DNA of 15,496 bases, from the NCBI GenBank assembly GCA_945906915.1, contig CAMDSI010000030.1, positions 1-15,496 of the forward strand, read 5' to 3'. The position numbers and the translations under genes were made by a program. Below are positions 7,359-13,678 of this stretch, piece after piece. This DNA is from Spirosoma fluviale (GTDB lineage: Bacteria > Bacteroidota > Bacteroidia > Cytophagales > Spirosomataceae). Numbering within the stretch: position 1 is the first letter of the stretch; each line of letters starts with the position of its first letter. The notes below the pieces were generated by a model that searched no databases, had not been told where the DNA came from, and was given only the letters and a program-made list of their open reading frames with translations.

Positions 7359-8078
7359 ATGAAAACCGAACTACACCCCTCCTCCTCCCGCGGAACCGCC
7401 GATCACGGCTGGTTAAAGACCGCTTTTAGTTTTAGTTTTGCTGGCTATCATAATCCGGCGAGAATCCATTTTGGTGCATTGCGCGTGCTAAATGATGACT
7501 GCATTGCGGCTGGAATGGGTTTTGGTAAACATCCACATGATAATATGGAGATCGTGACCATTCCGATGAAGGGTGCGGTGGCGCATGAGGATTCGATGGG
7601 GACGAATGGCATTATTAATGCAGGAGATGTGCAGATTATGTCTGCGGGGTCTGGGATTTATCATTCGGAATTTAATGCGAGTCAAACCGAGGCTTTGGAA
7701 CTATTCCAAATCTGGGTCATGCCTAAGCTGAAAAATATCACTCCGCGCTACGATCAGCGTACGTATAATCCAGCAGATTTTAAGGGGCAATGGAAGACGG
7801 TGGTTTCGCCACTGGGCACAGACATTGATTCGCTTCAAGTCAATCAGGATACCTATTTTAATATTACGGAATTAGTTGCAGACCAAAGCTTGAGCTATGC
7901 ACTACACGGAGCACAGCAAGGAGCCTTTGTGTTCGTGATTGAGGGCGGGATCGAGGTCGCTGGAGAAAAACTGAGCAGAAGAGATGCGATCGGTATTTCG
8001 CAAACGGACTCAATCGAAGTGACAGCTTTATCTGCAGAAACGAAGGTGCTTTTAATCGAGGTTCCTATGGTATGGTAG
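7359..8078 (+). CDS. Pirin-family bicupin protein (YhhW-like)
   Basis: A 239-residue cytosolic pirin, a two-cupin metal protein. The E. coli homologue YhhW has quercetin 2,3-dioxygenase activity in vitro, but the physiological role of most bacterial pirins is unsettled. The N-terminal cupin carries the full metal site: H58 and H60 in GFGKHPHDNMEIVT, H102 and E104 in GSGIYHSEFN. The start MKTELHPSSSRG is the usual pirin beginning and the length is normal. Upstream it is bounded by the inverted heptamer array, with no convincing -7 box between the fbaA terminator and the ATG; the best is TAGTTTAG at 7242-7249, one mismatch. It may therefore depend on read-through from fbaA or on a divergent promoter type. 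The next gene starts 77 nt downstream behind its own promoter box. Confidence 0.93.
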   Translation: MKTELHPSSSRGTADHGWLKTAFSFSFAGYHNPARIHFGALRVLNDDCIAAGMGFGKHPHDNMEIVTIPMKGAVAHEDSMGTNGIINAGDVQIMSAGSGIYHSEFNASQTEALELFQIWVMPKLKNITPRYDQRTYNPADFKGQWKTVVSPLGTDIDSLQVNQDTYFNITELVADQSLSYALHGAQQGAFVFVIEGGIEVAGEKLSRRDAIGISQTDSIEVTALSAETKVLLIEVPMVW

Positions 8079-8086
8079 ATTTTACA

Positions 8087-8105
8087 TAAGCGTAACATTC
8101 GCTTA
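8087..8105. other. Small inverted repeat after the pirin gene
   Basis: TAAGCG (8087-8092) and CGCTTA (8100-8105) form a 6-bp stem with a 7-base loop. There is no T-tract, so it is a poor terminator. It lies about 25-40 bp upstream of the -7 box of the next gene and could be a regulator site. Evidence is structural only. Confidence 0.3.
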
Positions 8106-8126
8106 ATGAGGAGTTTACAGTGTTGG

Positions 8127-8150
8127 CCTATTTTTGATAAACCAAATAGG
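8127..8150 (+). promoter_or_regulatory. Candidate promoter overlapped by an inverted repeat
   Basis: TATTTTTG (8129-8136) matches TAnnTTTG, 19 bp before the next ATG. It is embedded in the inverted repeat CCTATTT (8127-8133) / AAATAGG (8144-8150), whose right arm lies near the predicted transcription start. This could be an operator over the promoter, or chance in AT-rich DNA. No -33 TTG is found at the expected spacing. Confidence 0.42.
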
Positions 8151-8155
8151 TAAAC

Positions 8156-8965
8156 ATGGGCCGACATTCTCAACCCACCTACAAAACGATCGTTATCTCA
8201 GACTTGCATTTAGGTAGCAAGGGAGCTAGAGCAGCCGAGGTAAACGAATTCTTAAGCGCACATTCGTGCCACCAACTCATCTTAAACGGCGACATCATCG
8301 ACGGCTGGCAGCTAAAAAAAGGCGGCAGCTGGAAGAAGAAGCACACGGCATTTTTCCGAAGTGTGTTAAAGATGATGGACAAGTGGGATACGGAGGTGAT
8401 TTATTTGCGCGGAAATCACGATGATTTCTTAGAGCAGGTACTTCCGTTGAAGATTGGGAAACAGTTTTCGATCCGCCAGGACTATATGTTGAAGAGTTTT
8501 GGCAAAAAATATTTCATCACACACGGCGATATTTTCGACAGCATCACGAGCCAAATGAAGTGGCTTGCCTATTTAGGCGACATCGGCTACACATTCTTGT
8601 TGTGGTTGAATAAATGGTATAATCAATACCGCAGCTGGCAAGGGAAACCATACTATTCTTTATCTCAGGTCATTAAGCAAAAGGTGAAGGCGGCGGTGAA
8701 TTTCATCTCGGATTTTGAGGAGAAATTAGCAGAATTAGCGAAGGCCAAAGGCGCAGATGGCATCATCTGCGGTCATATTCACAAAGCCGAAATCAAATTG
8801 ATCGATGGAATCACCTATATGAATTCTGGCGACTGGGTGGAATCCTTAACGGCCTTAGTGGAAACACACAAAGGGGAATGGCAAATCATCGAATTCCCGA
8901 ACTATAATTTGAAAGCAGAGTTAAACGAAATTTTAGGCGAAGCAATCGCTATAGAAGCTAAATAA
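8156..8965 (+). CDS. LpxH-like metallophosphoesterase (UDP-2,3-diacylglucosamine diphosphatase family)
   Basis: A 269-residue calcineurin-type phosphoesterase of the LpxH-like group (UDP-2,3-diacylglucosamine pyrophosphatase family, acting at the inner face of the cytoplasmic membrane). All metal-site motifs are present: SDLHLGS (D16, H18), NGDIIDG (D46), RGNHDD (N87, H88), THGD (H123) and GHIH (H207, H209), then YMNSGDWVES. A tryptophan- and tyrosine-rich helical insert (about 130-170) resembles the membrane-facing cap of LpxH. There is no signal peptide. The glycosyltransferase gene starts one base after its stop, so the two are probably translationally coupled and act on the same lipid or nucleotide-sugar. 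Whether this is the true lipid A enzyme or a paralogue with another lipid substrate cannot be decided here, so I give no gene symbol. Confidence 0.85.
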   Translation: MGRHSQPTYKTIVISDLHLGSKGARAAEVNEFLSAHSCHQLILNGDIIDGWQLKKGGSWKKKHTAFFRSVLKMMDKWDTEVIYLRGNHDDFLEQVLPLKIGKQFSIRQDYMLKSFGKKYFITHGDIFDSITSQMKWLAYLGDIGYTFLLWLNKWYNQYRSWQGKPYYSLSQVIKQKVKAAVNFISDFEEKLAELAKAKGADGIICGHIHKAEIKLIDGITYMNSGDWVESLTALVETHKGEWQIIEFPNYNLKAELNEILGEAIAIEAK

Positions 8966-8966
8966 A

Positions 8967-10136
8967 ATGGGGAAATTCATATTTACCGTACAAGGAGAAG
9001 GTCGTGGGCATTTAACCCAAGCTATTTCATTTACACAGATCGCTCGTGAAGCCGGTCATGATGTAATCGGATATGCCGTGGGATCTTTTCAGGGTCGCAA
9101 AATTCCATCCTTTTTTCTGGATTTCATTGGTGATACTCCCCTGTTACAATACAATAGTCCGTCCATTATTTTTGGCAATGGAAAATCCGTTCAATTAGCT
9201 AAAACGGCGATGCAAGCGGTGACCAATTTCAAAACTTTCTGGAATAGCGCCACTCAGTTAGAGTTATTCATAAATGACTTAAAGCCAGACGGAATCGTGA
9301 ATTTCTACGAATCCATTACGGGATTATATAAATTAAAATCGGGATCTAAAATTCCAACGATGTCCGTAGGTCATCAATATTTGTTATTAAACAAGAATTT
9401 CAAAAGCATCCCAGATAAGAAAATCGACCGTATACTTTTGAATATGAATACGATGATTACGTCGATCGGTTCTAAGAAATTATTAGGTTTATCCTTCCGT
9501 CCGATTGATAATGACGCAAAAATTGAAGTAGTTCCGCCGCTTTTACGCCAACAAGTAAAAAGCATCGTGCCAAAAGCTGGCGAGCGCTGGTTAGCCTATT
9601 TAACACACTTCCGTTTATCAGAGGATATTATGGATTGGTCAAATGCGAATCCAGACGTGAAGTTGGATTGCTTTTGGGATAATCCAGCTCGCAGAGAGAC
9701 GTATCATTACTCTGATTCATTAACTTTTCACCCAATTGACGCGGAGAATTATTTAGCCAAAATGACGGAGTGTGCCGGTTTAATTTCAACCGCAGGTTTC
9801 GAATCAGTAGCTGAGGCCATGTACTTAGGTAAACCCGCGATGATGGTTCCGGTGCCTAATCACATCGAACAGATGATTAATGCTTTCGATGGCGAAATGT
9901 CAGGAGCGGGAATCGGTGCTTCGTCATTTGACTTAAGCATTTTCAAAAAATATTTACCCTCTCACGTTTCGGTTCAAAATCAATACCAGGAGTGGGTGGC
10001 TAAGTCCCAAAGCTTAATGGCAGGACACCTTTCAGAATTAATCGCACAGCCTGTTTACGTGGCTAACTTCAGAGAAAACCAAGGAACGGGTTTATCGGGT
10101 ATGTTAAGCAGACGTCGATTCCGCTGGTCGCGTTAA
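8967..10136 (+). CDS. GT-B-fold glycosyltransferase (MurG / MJ1255-like)
   Basis: A 389-residue protein with a GT-B glycosyltransferase layout. The N-terminus has a glycine-rich acceptor-side loop (VQGEGRGHLTQA, 8-19). The C-terminal donor-binding half has ISTAGFESVAEAMYLGKPAMMVPV (about 274-297), then NHIEQMINA and GAGIG, the pattern seen in family-28-type enzymes such as MurG. There are no transmembrane segments; a basic tail (SRRRFRWSR) could hold it to the membrane surface. It starts at TAAAATG, one base after the stop of the LpxH-like gene, so both are in one operon. A lipid-linked acceptor is inferred from the partner; donor and acceptor are not identifiable. A weak terminator follows. 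Confidence 0.82.
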   Translation: MGKFIFTVQGEGRGHLTQAISFTQIAREAGHDVIGYAVGSFQGRKIPSFFLDFIGDTPLLQYNSPSIIFGNGKSVQLAKTAMQAVTNFKTFWNSATQLELFINDLKPDGIVNFYESITGLYKLKSGSKIPTMSVGHQYLLLNKNFKSIPDKKIDRILLNMNTMITSIGSKKLLGLSFRPIDNDAKIEVVPPLLRQQVKSIVPKAGERWLAYLTHFRLSEDIMDWSNANPDVKLDCFWDNPARRETYHYSDSLTFHPIDAENYLAKMTECAGLISTAGFESVAEAMYLGKPAMMVPVPNHIEQMINAFDGEMSGAGIGASSFDLSIFKKYLPSHVSVQNQYQEWVAKSQSLMAGHLSELIAQPVYVANFRENQGTGLSGMLSRRRFRWSR

Positions 10137-10144
10137 ATAAACAT

Positions 10145-10174
10145 AAAAAGGGGGCCCTAAAAGCTCCTTTTTTT
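10145..10174 (+). terminator. Terminator after the glycosyltransferase gene
   Basis: AAAAAGGGG pairs with CTCCTTTTT (one G-T pair) around a 10-base loop, followed by more T residues. It starts 8 nt after the stop codon. The stem is less perfect than the others in the window. Confidence 0.65.
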
Positions 10175-10230
10175 ATGATTTGTTAATAATAACTTTATCA
10201 TTAATCAACATAGTAAAATTGTCTAGAACC

Positions 10231-10238
10231 TATTTTTG
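10231..10238 (+). promoter_or_regulatory. Candidate -7 box of the phosphoesterase-SMR operon
   Basis: TATTTTTG matches TAnnTTTG, 22 bp before the ATG at 10261. The only nearby TTG (10219-10221) is too close to serve as the -33 element. It follows the terminator at 10145-10174, consistent with a new transcription unit. Confidence 0.42.
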
Positions 10239-10260
10239 TGTAGACATTTAGTTCTATTAA

Positions 10261-11181
10261 ATGAATAGAAGATCCCTTCTGCAAACCTTGGGATTAACCC
10301 TCGGAACCCTCACTCTTCCCACCGTCGGAAGAGGAAATACCACCCCCACTCCTGAAAAACCTTTTCGAATTGCACACATAACAGATGTGCACATGATGCC
10401 GTTAATTGGTGCGGCGAAAGGTTTTTCCAAATGTTTGGACCATATCCAATCTTTACCTCACAAACCCGATCTTATTATCAACAGTGGTGATGCGATTATG
10501 GATGCGCATAGAGGAGGACGGGCTATCGCTGAAAAACAGTGGCGTACCTGGAATAATGTGATAGAAAAAGAGCTATCTGTACCCATCATTCAGTCCTTGG
10601 GAAATCACGATATTTGGGTGAAGAACGAAAGTCCAGAAAGCATTATAGAAGGCAAAAAATACGCCTTAGATGAGATAAAGGAATCGTCTTTGTATTTCTC
10701 TAAAGACTTAGGCGATTGGCATCTGATCAGCCTAGATAGTATCAGTCCAAATGTAGAAGGAAAATGGTATACGGGAAAAATTGATGAGGCTCAAATGCAC
10801 TGGCTAAAGAATGAATTAAAAGCCGTTCCTAGCCACAAACCCATCATGATTGTTTCTCATATTCCCATTCTAGCGGCATGCATTTTCTTCGACGGAAATC
10901 GCTTTGAAAATAATCAATGGAACGTTCCTGGCAGATGGATGCACGAAGATGCGAATGAACTCAAAAACCTTTTCCTACACTACCCAAATGTAAAATTAGC
11001 CATATCAGGCCATATACACTTATTGGATCGTGTCGAATACAATGGAGTGACGTATTGTTGCAATGGAGCCGTAAGCGGAGCCTGGTGGGGCGGAAATTAC
11101 CAACAAACAAAACCAGGCTACGCCATTATCGATTTATATTCAGACGGTCGATTTACTAACACGTATTCCTCCTATGTTTAA
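10261..11181 (+). CDS. Exported calcineurin-like metallophosphoesterase with Tat-type signal
   Basis: A 306-residue phosphoesterase. The N-terminus MNRRSLLQTLG, followed by a mild hydrophobic stretch to about residue 24, looks like a twin-arginine signal, which would export a folded metal-loaded enzyme to the periplasm. The metallophosphoesterase motifs are complete: TDVHMM (D42, H44), NSGDAIMD (D77), GNHD (N115, H116), SHIP (H200) and GHIH (H251, H253). The layout, with CNGAVSGAWWGG near the end, recalls the CpdA/Icc-like phosphodiesterase branch, but the substrate (cyclic nucleotide, phosphodiester or monoester) is not determined. Its last 8 bases overlap the start of the SMR transporter gene. 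It is not closely similar to the other two phosphoesterases here, so it is not a recent duplicate. Confidence 0.87.
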   Translation: MNRRSLLQTLGLTLGTLTLPTVGRGNTTPTPEKPFRIAHITDVHMMPLIGAAKGFSKCLDHIQSLPHKPDLIINSGDAIMDAHRGGRAIAEKQWRTWNNVIEKELSVPIIQSLGNHDIWVKNESPESIIEGKKYALDEIKESSLYFSKDLGDWHLISLDSISPNVEGKWYTGKIDEAQMHWLKNELKAVPSHKPIMIVSHIPILAACIFFDGNRFENNQWNVPGRWMHEDANELKNLFLHYPNVKLAISGHIHLLDRVEYNGVTYCCNGAVSGAWWGGNYQQTKPGYAIIDLYSDGRFTNTYSSYV

Positions 11182-11551
11182 AGCCTGGGTCTTTCTTTTA
11201 ATTGCAGCAGGATTCGAAGCGGCCTGGACCTACTCACTTAAAAAAGTAAGTCTGAATGCCATTAAGTACGCCATCAGTGAAAATCCTTTTTTCAGTATCA
11301 CCGTAGGAAAAGAAATTGGCTATTTGCTCATTTACTTAGGATTAGGTGGCGCCAATATTTTCTTTTTATCTCTCTCTCTAAAAAGTATCCCATTAACATT
11401 AGCTATCGCCAGTTGGACAGCGATATCCCTCGTTTTCATTAAACTATTTGATGTTTTTATATTGAAAACACCCACTAACAGTCTGGAAGTCTTCTTCTTA
11501 ACACTGATTATAGTGGGGATTATAGGGCTTAAATTCAGCTCCCCTAGCTAG
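11174..11551 (+). CDS. Small multidrug resistance (SMR) family transporter, SugE/Gdx-like
   Basis: A 125-residue inner-membrane protein with four predicted membrane segments (about 4-22, 47-68, 72-95 and 104-120). TM1 carries the essential SMR glutamate (E15 in AAGFEAAWTYSLKK), with W18 as in SugE/Gdx (LEVVWA). SLKSIPLTLAIASWTAI matches the SugE TM3 pattern, and the end IIVGIIGLKFSS is nearly the SugE C-terminus. SMR proteins are dimeric proton antiporters; Gdx members export guanidinium, others quaternary cations. It is about 15-20 residues longer than usual, mostly in the loop between TM1 and TM2, so the substrate is uncertain. The gene overlaps the phosphoesterase gene by 8 bp. No guanidine riboswitch could sit between them. 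Confidence 0.82.
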   Translation: MFKAWVFLLIAAGFEAAWTYSLKKVSLNAIKYAISENPFFSITVGKEIGYLLIYLGLGGANIFFLSLSLKSIPLTLAIASWTAISLVFIKLFDVFILKTPTNSLEVFFLTLIIVGIIGLKFSSPS

Positions 11552-11556
11552 TTCCA

Positions 11557-11592
11557 ATGTTAAATTTTTCCATGTTACGTAAATGTTAACAT
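11557..11592 (+). repeat. Three ATGTTA direct repeats upstream of the H1-like gene
   Basis: ATGTTA occurs at 11557-11562, 11572-11577 and 11583-11588; the last is part of the palindrome ATGTTAACAT (11583-11592). They lie 30-65 bp upstream of a -7 box, a usual place for activator or repressor sites. No terminator is visible for the SMR gene here. Confidence 0.35.
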
Positions 11593-11622
11593 AGTTTAAT
11601 TTTATTTAACAATTTCTTTACA

Positions 11623-11630
11623 TAGCTTTG
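11623..11630 (+). promoter_or_regulatory. Candidate -7 box of the H1-like gene
   Basis: TAGCTTTG matches TAnnTTTG, 24 bp before the ATG, giving a leader of about 18 nt. The surrounding sequence is very AT-rich. No TTG lies at the -33 distance. Confidence 0.5.
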
Positions 11631-11654
11631 ATCATCACATTAAAATAAATCATT

Positions 11655-12047
11655 ATGAGTGAAGATACTAAAAAATTGACCGACCAATTAGTGCAAGCAA
11701 TCTTGCCTAAATTAAAGGGACTTTCTGAAAAAAATGCAAAGAAAGTATTACAAGAAACACATAAGTCAATTGCTTCCGTAGCTAAGAAATATAGCAAGCT
11801 AATTGCAGAGCAAGAAAAAGAGAAAGCAAAAGCGAAAGCGAAAGCTGCTAAAGAAGCTAAAAAGAAAACAGAAAAAGAGGCTAAGAAAAAAGCGAAAGAA
11901 GGCAAAAAGGTAGCGAAAGCGAAACTGTTAGCTTCCTTAATCGCAAAAGAAAAGCCTGCCGCACCAGCAGCCGCTAAAAAAGCACCTGCAACTCCTGCAA
12001 AGCCAAAAGCAAAACCAAGAGCACGTACTCCAAGAGCAAAAAAATAA
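11655..12047 (+). CDS. Histone-H1-like Lys/Ala-rich DNA-binding protein
   Basis: A 130-residue strongly basic protein. Residues 1-55 (MSEDTKKLTDQLVQAILP...) are mixed, probably helical, with heptad-like hydrophobic spacing. Residues 56-130 are almost only K, A, E, P and R, ending in SPKK-like repeats of the type PKAKPRARTPRAKK. This tail resembles eukaryotic histone H1 and bacterial H1-like proteins, which bind DNA without sequence preference and help compact the nucleoid. Small size, its own promoter box, and a strong terminator suggest an abundant monocistronic product. The N-terminal part does not match a family I can name, so the function is inferred from composition; RNA or ribosome binding is an alternative. 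A minus-strand open frame over the same DNA is a by-product of the lysine-rich codons. Confidence 0.75.
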   Translation: MSEDTKKLTDQLVQAILPKLKGLSEKNAKKVLQETHKSIASVAKKYSKLIAEQEKEKAKAKAKAAKEAKKKTEKEAKKKAKEGKKVAKAKLLASLIAKEKPAAPAAAKKAPATPAKPKAKPRARTPRAKK

Positions 12048-12064
12048 TAAGGTTATAAAGTAAA

Positions 12065-12093
12065 AAAAAGGGGGGACAATGTCCCCCTTTTTT
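12065..12093. terminator. Bidirectional terminator between convergent genes
   Basis: GGGGGAC (12071-12077) pairs with GTCCCCC (12081-12087) around the loop AAT, extended by an A-run on the left and a T-run on the right. It lies 18 nt after the H1-like stop and 26 nt after the stop of the converging beta-propeller gene, with a U-tract in both directions. Confidence 0.92.
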
Positions 12094-12118
12094 GTTTTAC
12101 CAGAATCATCGACTAAAT

Positions 12119-13621
12119 TTATTGAATAGGAGAATAACATTTCACCTGCCCATCATTTTCAGATGATACAATTATTAGAGGCAATTTATTAGGGCTTTTA
12201 TCAGCCGGAATAAATAAAATTCCTTCTGGAGCATCCCCTGTTTTAAGTGTTAATTTAAAAAACGGTCTCTCAGGATTTGTAATGTCATAAATCATCATAG
12301 CATCCGTACGTTCGCAACCAATAAAAGCATAGGTTCTATCTCCTATTTTACCTATTGCAACACCTTCTGGCTCTGAACCCTTATCGTCAGAACGGTTATC
12401 GTCATAAAGTCCAGCTAGAATAGAACGGTGATCGATTTCATTTTTAGTGTCAAAAACTTGAGCTCCCGTAATTCCATTCCAAACACTCATAGAACGTGCG
12501 CCTAATGAATACAATTCATCGAAATCGCCGTCTCCATCCGTATCGCCCAAAGTTGTTGTGATGTTTAAGCGACCTAAAGCTGCATCCACTTTTAATGCTG
12601 CCCCTGTAGGGAAATTAGTAGCATCTAAGTTGATATCCTTCACGCGCTTTACCTCCGCAAATTTCGCGTATTCGCGCGCATCCCCTTCGTTTGCAGTAAA
12701 CAAATAAGGGATGCCATTTTTTTCATATACAGCTATCGCGTCAGGCATGTAAATACCTTTGATTTTAGCATAAGAAGAAAATTGAACTTTGGCATCTTTA
12801 TCACTAAAGTCAAACGCATTATTTAAATCAGAATAATCTTTAAAGCCTAATGGGAACACATCGGTAATTGTTTGTGAAGTTAAATCCACTTTTGCAATAG
12901 CATTGTTCTCTTGTAGTGTTACCCAGGCCGTTTTCGAATCAGCTGATATGGTTACATACTCTGGCTCAGTATCTTTAGCTAAAGATGCTCCTGGTCCAAA
13001 AACACGGAAACCTTTAGCCTTTAAAGCAGCCAAATTTGATTCAAATCCAGCAAAATTTAACGTTTTAACAGCATAACCAGCCGATACATTAATGATAGAA
13101 ATACTACCTTCTGGATCGTTAACATAATCGTCTGAAGGTTCGCCTTCGTTTGCGGTCATGATGAAATTACCGTCTGGTGAAAAAGTAACCATGTCAGGCA
13201 ATGACCCTACCGTAATTTGTTTAATCTCTGCTAAATCACTCGTATTAAACACGACACATTTTCCTGCTGCTTGTTTGTTCGAAGCCTCAATGGCCGCGGC
13301 CAATTTACCGTTTGAAACAGCAACGCTATTTACGTAACCACCGTAAGGTGCCATCAGTATTTTACCAAGTAAAACAGGGCTAGTTGGATTAGACAAATCC
13401 AACACATCAATGCGGTTAATGTCGGAGTTGTTTACAACGAAAAGTTTTTTAGTGGTGGGATCATAGGCCGAAATTTCAGATGCTCCTACGCCACCTAAAG
13501 TAATGGCACTAATTTCCTTGAATTGATAAATTTGAGGATCTGTGGCATAAGTCAATATGTCCTCTTTTTGGCAAGAAAACATAGTTCCCACAACCAGCAA
13601 TAATAAGATTATTTTTTTCAT
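12119..13621 (-). CDS. Choice-of-anchor-I beta-propeller lipoprotein
   Basis: A 500-residue surface-type lipoprotein. The signal peptide ends in a lipobox (GTMFSC, C17), followed by QKEDI, very close to the surface-export signal QKDDE known from Capnocytophaga canimorsus, so display on the cell surface is likely. The body is a repeated beta-propeller-like protein of the choice-of-anchor-I family: VGSLPDMVTFSPDGNFIMTA then NEGEPSDDY (to 166), TEPEYVTISADSKTAWVTL (219-237), a second ANEGDARE (310-317), a calcium-loop-like DTDGDGDFDE (360-369) and GSEPEGVAIG (415-424). Homologues are often labelled alkaline phosphatase in databases, but I see no alkaline phosphatase catalytic site. I chose the start at 13621 because an upstream in-frame ATG at 13669 lies within the terminator hairpin and would spoil the signal peptide. 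It is the last gene of the second susCD operon. Confidence 0.85.
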   Translation of the reverse strand: MKKIILLLLVVGTMFSCQKEDILTYATDPQIYQFKEISAITLGGVGASEISAYDPTTKKLFVVNNSDINRIDVLDLSNPTSPVLLGKILMAPYGGYVNSVAVSNGKLAAAIEASNKQAAGKCVVFNTSDLAEIKQITVGSLPDMVTFSPDGNFIMTANEGEPSDDYVNDPEGSISIINVSAGYAVKTLNFAGFESNLAALKAKGFRVFGPGASLAKDTEPEYVTISADSKTAWVTLQENNAIAKVDLTSQTITDVFPLGFKDYSDLNNAFDFSDKDAKVQFSSYAKIKGIYMPDAIAVYEKNGIPYLFTANEGDAREYAKFAEVKRVKDINLDATNFPTGAALKVDAALGRLNITTTLGDTDGDGDFDELYSLGARSMSVWNGITGAQVFDTKNEIDHRSILAGLYDDNRSDDKGSEPEGVAIGKIGDRTYAFIGCERTDAMMIYDITNPERPFFKLTLKTGDAPEGILFIPADKSPNKLPLIIVSSENDGQVKCYSPIQ

Positions 13622-13634
13622 AATTTTAGGAATT

Positions 13635-13666
13635 AAAAAAGGGTAGCAGAAATCTGCTACCCTTTT
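13635..13666 (-). terminator. Hairpin between the second susD and the beta-propeller gene
   Basis: GGGTAGCAGA (13641-13650) pairs with TCTGCTACCC (13653-13662), extended by A-T pairs to 13637 and 13666, with a T-tract in the minus-strand direction. It starts 13 nt after the susD stop and ends about 13-16 nt before the next start codon. The position matches the hairpin at 898-931. Confidence 0.82.
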
Positions 13667-13678
13667 CATTATTTAGAA

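Noticed and set aside
10261..11551. A guanidine riboswitch controlling the SMR transporter
   Set aside because: The transporter gene overlaps the phosphoesterase gene and the leader before 10261 is too short (about 16 nt from the promoter box) for a riboswitch.
11618..11905. A 95-residue Phe/Ala-rich minus-strand frame
   Set aside because: It is the antisense of the Lys/Ala-rich codons of the H1-like gene; its composition is explained entirely by that, and it overlaps the gene's promoter.
13622..13669. A 16-residue N-terminal extension of the choice-of-anchor-I protein
   Set aside because: The extension is encoded by the terminator hairpin at 13635-13666 and would bury the lipoprotein signal peptide; the start at 13621 gives a standard lipobox at C17.
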